NCBI RefSeq assembly: GCF_000017685.1
Contig: NC_010602.1
Coordinates: 3,111,001 to 3,175,000, forward strand
Direction of reading: 5' to 3'
Origin: Leptospira biflexa serovar Patoc strain 'Patoc 1 (Paris)'
GTDB taxonomy: Bacteria; Spirochaetota; Leptospiria; Leptospirales; Leptospiraceae
DNA length: 64,000 nucleotides
How positions within the stretch are numbered: the first letter of the stretch is position 1; the number at the start of each line of letters is the position of its first letter. The notes under the pieces were generated by a model. It made no database searches, was not told the DNA's origin, and worked only from the letters and a program-made list of their open reading frames with translations. The translations under genes and the position numbers were made by a program. This document shows, piece after piece, positions 10,544 through 17,734 of this stretch.

Positions 10544-12088
10544 TAGATATTCAAAAGCGCTGATTGCCGCCTTTGCCCCTTCTCCCATTGCAATGATAAT
10601 TTGTTTGTAAGGTGTATTTGTCACATCCCCACAAGCAAAGATTCCATCCACATTGGTTTTACACTTTTCATCGACCAAAATTTCTCCAAACCGATTCGTT
10701 GCCACTAAGTCTTTCACAAAACTACTGTTTGGTACAAGACCGATCTGAACAAACACTCCATCCAATGGAATCGTTGATACTTGTTCTGTATTTCGATCCT
10801 TGTAGGTAAGCCCTGTGACTTTATCTACACCTGTTTGAATTTCAGTGGTTTGCGCTTTGACCAAAGTTTTGATGTTTGGAGAACTTGCCACCTTATCCAA
10901 TAACACCTTGTCTGCGTTTAATTTATCACCAAACTCAACTAAAGTGACAGATTTCACAATTCCACTTAAATCTAAAGCTGCTTCCACTCCCGAGTTTCCT
11001 CCACCGATCACAGCCACATCTTTGTCTTTAAAAAATGGACCATCACAGTGAGGGCAATAAGCAACGCCCTTTCCAACGAACTCCTTTTCACCTGGAACAT
11101 TGAGTTCTCTCCATTTTGCGCCAGTAGACAAAATCACAGTTTTGGAAAGGATTTTCTCACCAGTGTTCAAGTGAATGATTTTTGTTTGTCCTTGTTCTAT
11201 TTTTTGAACCCGAACATTTTCTTTCTTTTTGATTTGGTTTTTTTCAAGTTGGTCAGCCAAGACATGGATCAATTCAGGCCCAGTTGTATATGGAATTGAG
11301 ATAATATTTTCGATACCCAAAGTATCTTTTACTTGTCCACCCAATCGATCGGCAATCACTAGAGTTCTAAGTCCTTTTCTTGCGGCATAAACGGCTGCAG
11401 TCACTCCAGATGGACCACCACCAATGACAGTGACATCATAAATTTCAGAAGGATTCGCCAAACCATCGCTAGATTCTGACTCAGAGGGAATTGTATATAA
11501 TTCCAAAAGTTTATCAAAAATGATCGATGCTTCTGCTTTTCCACTTAAAAAACGTTCTCCGTTCAAATATACAGCAGGAACACCTTGGATATTTTTTTCT
11601 TTCACCAATTCAGGATACATCGCTCCGTCGATCATGTTGTGGGAGATGTTGGGATTCACCAAAGCAAAGCTGTTTAGAGTTTGCACAACCTCAGGGCAAT
11701 TATGGCAATCAAGGGAAATAAATGTTTCAAACCGAAACTCACCTTTCAATTTGGAAACCGCAGAAAGAATCCCTTCTTCCAATTTGATCGGATTACCTCC
11801 GGATTGTAAAATCGCTAGTATGAAGGAAGTAAATTCATGTCCCATGGGAATTCCTGAGAAATGGATTCCAGTAGGATTTCCGTTTGATATAATCGTGAAT
11901 CGTAGTCCATCAGTGACATCACTTGAGTGTTGGATTGATATCATTGGACTCAATGATTCGATATCATTGAGAAAGGAAACTAACTCTTCCCTTTTTTCAT
12001 GGTCACCAGAATACAATGTAATGCTGACTGGATTTTTAATCCTTTCAAAGTATTGTTTTACTTGTTGTTTGGTTGATTCATCTAACAT
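10529..12088 (-). CDS. ahpF: alkyl hydroperoxide reductase subunit F
   Basis: AhpF is the FAD-dependent NAD(P)H disulfide reductase that re-reduces AhpC during detoxification of peroxides. The N-terminal tandem thioredoxin-like domain has the CHNC redox pair (Cys128, Cys131). The FAD domain begins with [10 protein letters not shown] near 223, and the pyridine-nucleotide disulfide centre is CPHC (Cys345, Cys348), the same numbering as E. coli AhpF. The NAD site is [10 protein letters not shown] and the C-terminal FAD motif is [10 protein letters not shown]. Length 519 is typical. A strong AGGAGG ribosome-binding site precedes the ATG. It lies downstream of ahpC in the same direction, with a GC-rich hairpin between them. 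Confidence 0.97.
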   Translation of the reverse strand: MLDESTKQQVKQYFERIKNPVSITLYSGDHEKREELVSFLNDIESLSPMISIQHSSDVTDGLRFTIISNGNPTGIHFSGIPMGHEFTSFILAILQSGGNPIKLEEGILSAVSKLKGEFRFETFISLDCHNCPEVVQTLNSFALVNPNISHNMIDGAMYPELVKEKNIQGVPAVYLNGERFLSGKAEASIIFDKLLELYTIPSESESSDGLANPSEIYDVTVIGGGPSGVTAAVYAARKGLRTLVIADRLGGQVKDTLGIENIISIPYTTGPELIHVLADQLEKNQIKKKENVRVQKIEQGQTKIIHLNTGEKILSKTVILSTGAKWRELNVPGEKEFVGKGVAYCPHCDGPFFKDKDVAVIGGGNSGVEAALDLSGIVKSVTLVEFGDKLNADKVLLDKVASSPNIKTLVKAQTTEIQTGVDKVTGLTYKDRNTEQVSTIPLDGVFVQIGLVPNSSFVKDLVATNRFGEILVDEKCKTNVDGIFACGDVTNTPYKQIIIAMGEGAKAAISAFEYLLHAA

Positions 12089-12103
12089 AACTTCCTCCTA
12101 GTT

Positions 12104-12126
12104 TTAGGCGGGCTAGGCCCGCCTAA
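12104..12126. other. GC-rich hairpin between ahpC and ahpF
   Basis: Ten-base perfect inverted repeat, TTAGGCGGGC / GCCCGCCTAA, with a 3-base loop, in an otherwise AT-rich region. On the minus strand, the sense strand of ahpC-ahpF, the stem is followed by AAC rather than a U-run, so it should not be a full terminator. On the plus strand it is followed by TTTTG. It could stabilise the ahpC 3' end or partly reduce read-through into ahpF. Confidence 0.7.
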
Positions 12127-12132
12127 TTTTGT

Positions 12133-12696
12133 TTAGATTTTTCCTACCAAGTCAAGACCAGGTTTTAACGTTGTGTTACCTGGTTTCCACTTCGCAGGGC
12201 ATACTTCTCCGTCGTTATTGGCAACGTACTGAGCCGCTTGGACTTTTCTCACTAACTCTTCAGCAGATCTTCCGATTCCAAGGTCATGGATTTCAGCAGT
12301 TTTGATCACACCTTCTGGGTTTACGACAAAAGTTCCTCGTAGTGCTTGGCCATCATCTTCGATCATGACTCCAAATCCTCTTGTGATTTTTCCTGATGCA
12401 TCACCAAGCATTGGGAATTTGATTTTTTTGATGGTATCACTTGCTTCGTGCCATGCTTTGTGAACGAAGTGAGTGTCTGTAGATACAGAATACACTTCCA
12501 CTCCCATCTTTTGAAGTTCTTCGTAATGATCTGCTACATCACCAAGTTCAGTGGGGCAAACAAAGGTAAAGTCTGCTGGATAAAATACGAAAACAGACCA
12601 CTTTCCGAGTACGTCCTTTTTGCTGATTTTTTTAAAAGCACCGTTATGGAAAGCTTCTGTTGTGAAGTCAGGGATTTGTGTGTTGATATTGGACAT
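12133..12696 (-). CDS. ahpC: alkyl hydroperoxide reductase subunit C (2-Cys peroxiredoxin)
   Basis: A typical AhpC/Prx1-type peroxiredoxin of 187 residues that reduces hydrogen peroxide, organic peroxides and peroxynitrite. The peroxidatic cysteine is Cys47 in FTFVCPTE and the resolving cysteine is Cys166 in NDGEVCPAKW. Conserved catalytic surroundings (FYPADFTFVCPTE, Arg120 in LRGTF) are present. A ribosome-binding site AGGAGG lies before the ATG. The promoter at 12725-12753 and an adjacent palindrome point to OxyR activation; oxyR is the next gene upstream and ahpF the next gene downstream, making a complete peroxide-response unit. Confidence 0.98.
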   Translation of the reverse strand: MSNINTQIPDFTTEAFHNGAFKKISKKDVLGKWSVFVFYPADFTFVCPTELGDVADHYEELQKMGVEVYSVSTDTHFVHKAWHEASDTIKKIKFPMLGDASGKITRGFGVMIEDDGQALRGTFVVNPEGVIKTAEIHDLGIGRSAEELVRKVQAAQYVANNDGEVCPAKWKPGNTTLKPGLDLVGKI

Positions 12697-12724
12697 TGAA
12701 TATCCTCCTTTTCTTGTTAAGAAG

Positions 12725-12753
12725 AATATAACCCATATCGCGTCATTTGTAAA
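12725..12753 (-). promoter_or_regulatory. promoter of ahpC
   Basis: Read on the minus strand: TTTACA (12753-12748), a 17-base spacer, then TATATT (12730-12725). Predicted transcription start is near 12718, giving a short leader with AGGAGG before the ahpC ATG at 12696. Confidence 0.6.
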
Positions 12754-12760
12754 ATAAATG

Positions 12761-12782
12761 TTATAAATGATATGATTTATAA
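12761..12782. promoter_or_regulatory. palindromic operator upstream of ahpC, likely OxyR site
   Basis: TTATAAAT (12761-12768), six bases, ATTTATAA (12775-12782) form a perfect inverted repeat. It ends 8 bases upstream of the ahpC -35 box, so its centre is about 53 bases before the predicted start site, a classic LysR-family activator position. OxyR is encoded next door. Assignment to OxyR is inference. Confidence 0.5.
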
Positions 12783-12806
12783 AAGCTATGACTACATCTT
12801 ATGTCA

Positions 12807-13724
12807 TTAATCCTGTCCGATGGAAACTCCGATCACTTTGAATTTTTCCTTTTTATGGTATTCCTTTGGAATCACATTGAGTATTAAATTGGAAAGTTTA
12901 TTTAAGATTTTTGTTTTATAAAATCCTTTTTTGTAAACCATACTAATTTCACGTGCAGGTTCCGGTGATTGGAATGGTACAATCCGTTCGGAAACTTTAT
13001 CCACTGCCAGTTTGGGAAGTAATGTGACCCCAATTCCCATATCCACCATACGTTTTAAGGTTTCCACGCTCCCACTTTCTATTTTTGCCAAAGCATTTCG
13101 ATTGCATATTTTTAATGATTGGTGCCGAAAACAATGTTCTTCGCCCAAAACAAGTAAGGGATACTTCTCAATATGTTTCATCGAGACAGAGGTAGATTTT
13201 TCTTTCGCATCCTTTGGATAGTAGACAACAAATGGTTCATAATAGAGTGGGAGTTCGACGACATTTGATATTTTGAGAGGAGTTGCAAGAATTCCCAAAT
13301 CAATTTCCTCCGATTCTAATTTTTCAATGATTGTTAAAGTAGGAAGTTCTGAAATACGAAAGTTCACTTTTGGAAATTCCGATTGCAATTTTTTATAGAT
13401 TGATGGAATCAAATAATTGCTGACAGTAGGGATGATTCCTAATGAAATATTGCCAGCAGGTTCATCTTTCCATTGGCCGGCGATTTCAAATAATTTGTCC
13501 GCTTCTTTAAGTGTTGATTTTGCTTGTTCGACAACTTCTTTACCGAGTTTTGTCGTGATGATCGGATTTTTTCTTCGATCAAATAAATCAAATCCAAGTT
13601 CTTGTTCTACTTTTTGAATTTGTAGACTTAATGTTGGCTGAGCAACTAAGCAGTGTTCGGCGGCTTTAGCAAAACTTTTAAACTGATCCAAAGCAACAAT
13701 ATATCGAAGTTGAGTAATTGTCAT
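12807..13724 (-). CDS. oxyR: OxyR-type LysR-family hydrogen peroxide regulator
   Basis: A 305-residue LysR-family regulator. The N-terminal winged helix-turn-helix is clear (AEHCLVAQPTLSLQIQKVE, about 21-41). In the regulatory domain two cysteines, Cys198 and Cys207, occur in GEEHCFRHQSLKIC. They match the peroxide-sensing Cys199/Cys208 of E. coli OxyR in spacing and surroundings, so this is OxyR rather than a generic LysR protein. The protein would form a disulfide on oxidation and activate ahpC. It lies upstream of ahpC and ahpF on the same strand and is divergent from the phosphatase gene at 13815. The C-terminal tail (VIPKEYHKKEKFKVIG) is unremarkable. Confidence 0.92.
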   Translation of the reverse strand: MTITQLRYIVALDQFKSFAKAAEHCLVAQPTLSLQIQKVEQELGFDLFDRRKNPIITTKLGKEVVEQAKSTLKEADKLFEIAGQWKDEPAGNISLGIIPTVSNYLIPSIYKKLQSEFPKVNFRISELPTLTIIEKLESEEIDLGILATPLKISNVVELPLYYEPFVVYYPKDAKEKSTSVSMKHIEKYPLLVLGEEHCFRHQSLKICNRNALAKIESGSVETLKRMVDMGIGVTLLPKLAVDKVSERIVPFQSPEPAREISMVYKKGFYKTKILNKLSNLILNVIPKEYHKKEKFKVIGVSIGQD

Positions 13725-13814
13725 AAAATTTCCTTAAAAAACCGATCCTTAGGCAACTCGAATCTAAATTCAACTTGCAATCCCTTCCGACTTCACTATC
13801 ATTAGCGGATAGCG

Positions 13815-15740
13815 ATGAGAATTCTCTCATTTTTTTTCCCCATTTTTTTCTCTACGATCTTCTCCCTCGTAGCTGAACCTGTGTCCATCAGCGCAAACTC
13901 CGTCGTGACCCTATCTGAAAATTGGACATTTACGACAAATGGAGTCACAAATCCAATCCAAGTGGGGAAAGGACTCTCCTTACAAGGGATCCTTCCACCT
14001 GTCGAAGGGTATTATGAAACTCAATTCATTTACAAACCGAGCAACAAACCTCTTGGTATTTATTTAGACCGTGTCCAAGAGGTTGATACCTTTATCGTCA
14101 ATGGAATCAGACTCGGGCAAACTGGAAGCGTGACAAATGATGGAACTTATTTGCCCAATTGGTATTACAAACGTCTCTACTACATTCCCAATCATGTATT
14201 AAAAGAAAATTCCACCAACCAATTAAAAATTGAAATTCATTTTCGTAACAAAACTTTTCAAGGAGGGCTATTCCGCCGAGTTCCCATTATGGGAAATTAT
14301 GACAAATTACATGAACAGATCTTAATTGAAGATGGTCGTGATTTCTGTTTTATCATGTTATTTTTTGGGATTGGGGCATATCAAATTTTCTCCATTCTCT
14401 TAAAAAGACAGGCGAAAACTAATTTTTATCTATTGTTGTCTACATTAATATTCGTTATGTGGAGATTACCTCTTTTAAACATAAGTTATACATACACTGA
14501 TTTTACTTTTTTCTTTTGGTTAAAGGTTTTTTTCACATCACAAACGTTACTACCAGTTTCTATATTTTTATTCAGCTACTCTCTTTTTCAAAACAAACTT
14601 TCCTTAAAAGAAAGACTTTTGGTTTTATTTTTGATAACCATAGCATTTGTCCAAACTTGGAATATAGAACTCCCAACAAGAATTTTATTATTACGAATTT
14701 GGGAATTTTCTCTCTTATTTATAGTATTTTTTATCTTAAGAGCTGTCATTAGAGCCGCGCGAGCAAAAAGAACGGAAGCTTACTTTTTATCAATTGGATT
14801 TATCTGTATCTGTTTCGGAGCAACTTTCGATATCATCATTGATGTGACATCTGGTAAAAATATTTACCTTACTCAATATGGATTTTTGATCTTAATGATT
14901 TTATCGGGAGTTGCGATCTCTTATCGAAATGCAAAAAACGAAACTGAACTTTCGATATTAACCAAAGATTTAGAAATTCGTGTCCGAGAGAGAACAATCG
15001 AACTCAGAGAAAAAAATCAAGATTTGGAACAGGACTTATTTTTTGCATCGCAGCTACAAAGTTACCTATTACCAAAAAATCATCCGAATACAAAAGGAAT
15101 ACGGATTCACACCACCTATCTACCAATGAGACAAGTTGGTGGTGATTTGTATGATTGGGTTGAGTTAGATGAAAATCGATTGATCCTCTTGATTGCTGAC
15201 GTTGCCGGACATGGTGTTCCTGCTGCTTTTGTTTCTTCAATGGTGAAAGTACAATTTCGAGAATCAACCAAATCAATTCATTCACCGAAACTGATTTTAG
15301 AACACATGAACCAAGCACTCACTTCCCTCGTGAGTCGATATTTTATTACCGCCTGTTGCGCCTTAGTTGACACAAAAGAAAATACGATTATTTTTTCTAC
15401 TGCAGGACACCCAAACCCAATCATTTTCAACAAAATTCAGAAACGATTTGAATTTATGAAGATTAAGGGTCCGATCATTGGATGGAAAGAATCGTTCACA
15501 TTTGTGGAATGGAAACACCAAATGCAAAAAGGCGATCGTTATTTCTTTTTTACTGATGGAGTTACGGAAGCTCGCGCGGAAAATAAATTGTTCGGCGAAG
15601 GCAAAATTCTTGATTTATTAGAGAAAGGTAAAGACAAAGACATCAAATCATTATCCCAAGAAATTGTAGTTCAAATCACTAAGTATTCTGAAGCAGAATT
15701 AAAAGATGATGTTACATTTTTCTTTGTTGATATAATTTAA
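13815..15740 (+). CDS. 7TM-receptor SpoIIE-type serine phosphatase
   Basis: A membrane receptor phosphatase of 641 residues. A signal peptide (ends about residue 20, FSLVA) leads into an extracytoplasmic beta domain (about 25-170) resembling the 7TMR-DISM extracellular region. Seven hydrophobic helices follow (about 175-375), then a coiled coil (IRVRERTIELREKNQDLEQD). The C-terminal PP2C/SpoIIE domain has GGDLYDW, ADVAGHGVPAAF, TDGVTEAR and a final DDVTFFF, so all metal-binding aspartates are present. Such proteins dephosphorylate STAS anti-sigma antagonists in partner-switch pathways. It is followed after 8 bases by a LytTR response regulator, so both are probably one transcript. The ligand is unknown. 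Confidence 0.9.
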   Translation: MRILSFFFPIFFSTIFSLVAEPVSISANSVVTLSENWTFTTNGVTNPIQVGKGLSLQGILPPVEGYYETQFIYKPSNKPLGIYLDRVQEVDTFIVNGIRLGQTGSVTNDGTYLPNWYYKRLYYIPNHVLKENSTNQLKIEIHFRNKTFQGGLFRRVPIMGNYDKLHEQILIEDGRDFCFIMLFFGIGAYQIFSILLKRQAKTNFYLLLSTLIFVMWRLPLLNISYTYTDFTFFFWLKVFFTSQTLLPVSIFLFSYSLFQNKLSLKERLLVLFLITIAFVQTWNIELPTRILLLRIWEFSLLFIVFFILRAVIRAARAKRTEAYFLSIGFICICFGATFDIIIDVTSGKNIYLTQYGFLILMILSGVAISYRNAKNETELSILTKDLEIRVRERTIELREKNQDLEQDLFFASQLQSYLLPKNHPNTKGIRIHTTYLPMRQVGGDLYDWVELDENRLILLIADVAGHGVPAAFVSSMVKVQFRESTKSIHSPKLILEHMNQALTSLVSRYFITACCALVDTKENTIIFSTAGHPNPIIFNKIQKRFEFMKIKGPIIGWKESFTFVEWKHQMQKGDRYFFFTDGVTEARAENKLFGEGKILDLLEKGKDKDIKSLSQEIVVQITKYSEAELKDDVTFFFVDII

Positions 15741-15748
15741 GTTAGTAT

Positions 15749-16486
15749 ATGGAACCAACACCTTATTCAGTATTGATCATCGAAGATGAGTATCCTGCTC
15801 GTATGCTGATGATGGACTATGTTTTGAATTGTCCTGAATTAAAACTTGCTGGTATTGCAGAAAGTGGTGACAAAGCCAATACGCTGATCAACGAGAAAAA
15901 ATTCGATTTAGTTTTTATGGACATCAATCTTCCCGTTGTCAATGGGATGGATATTCTAAGGTCTAACCATTCGAAATCTACTTTTTTTATCATCACAACA
16001 GCATACAGCGAACATGCCGTAGAAGCATTTGATTTGGATGCAACAGATTACCTCTTAAAACCATTTTCATTTGAAAGATTTCGAAAATCAGTAGAAAAGG
16101 CGCTTCGCTTTTTGCAAGAATCTAAACAAAACAACTCAAATGAAAATCTAAACAAAATTCATTTGAAAATCCAATCAGATTCTGCAGTTTTTTTATTACC
16201 GTATCCAGACATCCAATTCATTTCCGCAAATAACAAAAGTTGCGTGATCCATACTACTCAAAAAGATTACGAAACACCAAAATTATTGAAAGAAATTGAA
16301 GAAAAATTGCCTACAAACCAATTCGTTCGAATTCACAAAGGATTTTTAGTGAACTTAAGTTATGTGGCAAGCCTCCGGTATGACAAGGGTGGATCCTATA
16401 CAATCCAATTAAAAAATGAGGATGAAACCACTCTCCCCGTGGGACGATCCTATGCTCAGTCCCTAAAAGAAGCACTCAAACTCTAA
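15749..16486 (+). CDS. LytTR-family response regulator
   Basis: A two-domain response regulator of 245 residues. The receiver domain (about 8-120) has acidic residues in IIEDEYPAR, the phospho-acceptor Asp58 in FMDINLPVVNG, and the conserved Lys in LLKPFSFERF. The LytTR DNA-binding domain (about 145-245) shows FISANNKSCVIHT and FVRIHKGFLVNLSYV. LytTR regulators normally pair with LytS-type kinases; the kinase at 22398 belongs to that class and lies at the other end of the same gene run. The gene starts 8 bases after the phosphatase gene. Its targets may include the receptor and TonB genes downstream, which is inference. Confidence 0.93.
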   Translation: MEPTPYSVLIIEDEYPARMLMMDYVLNCPELKLAGIAESGDKANTLINEKKFDLVFMDINLPVVNGMDILRSNHSKSTFFIITTAYSEHAVEAFDLDATDYLLKPFSFERFRKSVEKALRFLQESKQNNSNENLNKIHLKIQSDSAVFLLPYPDIQFISANNKSCVIHTTQKDYETPKLLKEIEEKLPTNQFVRIHKGFLVNLSYVASLRYDKGGSYTIQLKNEDETTLPVGRSYAQSLKEALKL

Positions 16487-16610
16487 ATTTTCCGATTCAC
16501 TCCCCTATAGGTAGCGTTCATTCCCAATCAAGTAGGGAACATAGAATCTACGAATTATTCCATTGACGTTCCGATCCTAAATGGGAAACCAAGAAGTACG
16601 GAGTTACCTT

Positions 16611-16985
16611 GTGAAAAAAAATATTTTTTTGATTTTAATAATCGTATTATCGATGTTTGTTTCAAATTGCGCTTCATCCTCAGTTGGAATCGCAACTAGC
16701 AATAAACCGATACCAAATACTCCTTACGAAACAATCAAAACTGTAGATAAAACCTTTACTTGGTATACATTCGATATCATTTTATTTGGGGTACCTATCT
16801 CCGAACCACCTGTAGCCAATTTGTATGAAAAACTGTTAGAAGAAGAATCTGGTGACGCACTTGTGAACATCCGTTACTGGAACGATAAATCAATTTTTGG
16901 ACCAATCACTAGGTATCGTTTTAATATCAAAGGTGATTTGGTAAAATTTTCAAATTCACCAGTTCAAACAAAGTCCAAAAAGTAA
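16611..16985 (+). CDS. small lipoprotein
   Basis: A predicted lipoprotein of about 124 residues. I prefer the GTG at 16611 because a GGAG ribosome-binding site lies about 7 bases before it and the protein then begins VKKNIFLILIIVL, a normal signal peptide; the in-frame ATG at 16581 would add ten polar residues. The lipobox ends VSNC. The mature part contains a conserved-looking core (TWYTFDIILFGVPISEPPVANLYEKL, split around residues 55-80) and GDALVNIRYWNDKS, a pattern also seen in the next gene (GKTLINIKIQVEDKAYFPLG). The two are probably related families of small cell-envelope lipoproteins. Function unknown. Confidence 0.8.
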   Translation: MKKNIFLILIIVLSMFVSNCASSSVGIATSNKPIPNTPYETIKTVDKTFTWYTFDIILFGVPISEPPVANLYEKLLEEESGDALVNIRYWNDKSIFGPITRYRFNIKGDLVKFSNSPVQTKSKK

Positions 16986-16997
16986 TCAGAGAAATTG

Positions 16998-17396
16998 ATG
17001 ATGAATTTTAATAAAATAACATTGGTTTGTGTTTTGATCGGAATACTCAGCTTAGTTGGGTGCATCGGTTCACATGTTCCAAAAGAAATACATTTATACG
17101 ATTCGGCAACTGTCGTCAGATCTACAGATTATAAAGTATTAGGAAAAGGTACAGGGCAAGATTCAGCATTTTATCTACTCGGTATGTTTCCAGTCACAAA
17201 AGCACCTAATGTTGAACTAGCGATGAGTCAAATTCTCGAAAAATATCCAACGGGCAAAACTCTCATCAATATTAAAATCCAAGTGGAAGACAAAGCATAC
17301 TTCCCATTAGGACTCGTTACCGTTGTGAATGTCACGGCAGATGTTGTTGGCCAACCAGAAGAAACAATACCAACAAATCAAAAGGAAAACAAATGA
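16998..17396 (+). CDS. small lipoprotein
   Basis: A predicted lipoprotein of about 132 residues. The frame opens at a TTG (16995), but ATG at 16998 or 17001 is more likely. The signal peptide ends with LSLVGC. The mature domain includes GQDSAFYLLGMFPVTKAP and KTLINIKIQVEDKAYFPLG, echoing the preceding lipoprotein, so the pair may be distant paralogues. Its stop overlaps the next lipoprotein's start by 4 bases (ATGA), showing translational coupling. Position upstream of a TonB-dependent receptor suggests an envelope role, but no function can be assigned. Confidence 0.8.
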   Translation: MMNFNKITLVCVLIGILSLVGCIGSHVPKEIHLYDSATVVRSTDYKVLGKGTGQDSAFYLLGMFPVTKAPNVELAMSQILEKYPTGKTLINIKIQVEDKAYFPLGLVTVVNVTADVVGQPEETIPTNQKENK

Positions 17397-17734
17397 AAAT
17401 TCAGATTGGAATTCTCTTATTTTCCATTCTATTGCTTATCAATTGTGGTTCAGGTGTGGACCGCGTGGAAACAAACGATGCACAAAGCCAAGTGTATGCA
17501 GCCGCAAAATTTGCATCTGATAAATGCGGGAATCCACTTCCTAATCCGCCATTAGTCATCGTTAACAAACCAATCCAAAGAAATTTGGATCTTTGTACAA
17601 TTGCTATCACTCGTACGGAGTGTCCCTTTTTAGGTTACCCACTTGTTTGTACTCTTATTTATCTCGAAGAAGAGACGGGAGATATTCCTTGGTATTTAAA
17701 CTTCAATGAAATCAGTAAAATTCAAATTAAATAA
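17393..17734 (+). CDS. small cysteine-containing lipoprotein
   Basis: A predicted lipoprotein of 113 residues with lipobox LLLINC after a hydrophobic signal peptide. The mature region has four further cysteines (KCGNPLP, DLCTIAI, TECPFLGYPLVCTL) likely to form disulfides in the periplasm. It overlaps the previous gene by 4 bases and the TonB-dependent receptor gene by 29 bases, so the four genes are tightly coupled. A role as an accessory protein to the receptor is plausible from position only. Confidence 0.78.
   Translation: MKIQIGILLFSILLLINCGSGVDRVETNDAQSQVYAAAKFASDKCGNPLPNPPLVIVNKPIQRNLDLCTIAITRTECPFLGYPLVCTLIYLEEETGDIPWYLNFNEISKIQIK

Noticed and set aside
11520..12101. 193-residue open frame opposite ahpF
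   Set aside because: It is antisense to a gene whose motifs are all intact; the frame shows no domain or translation signal of its own.
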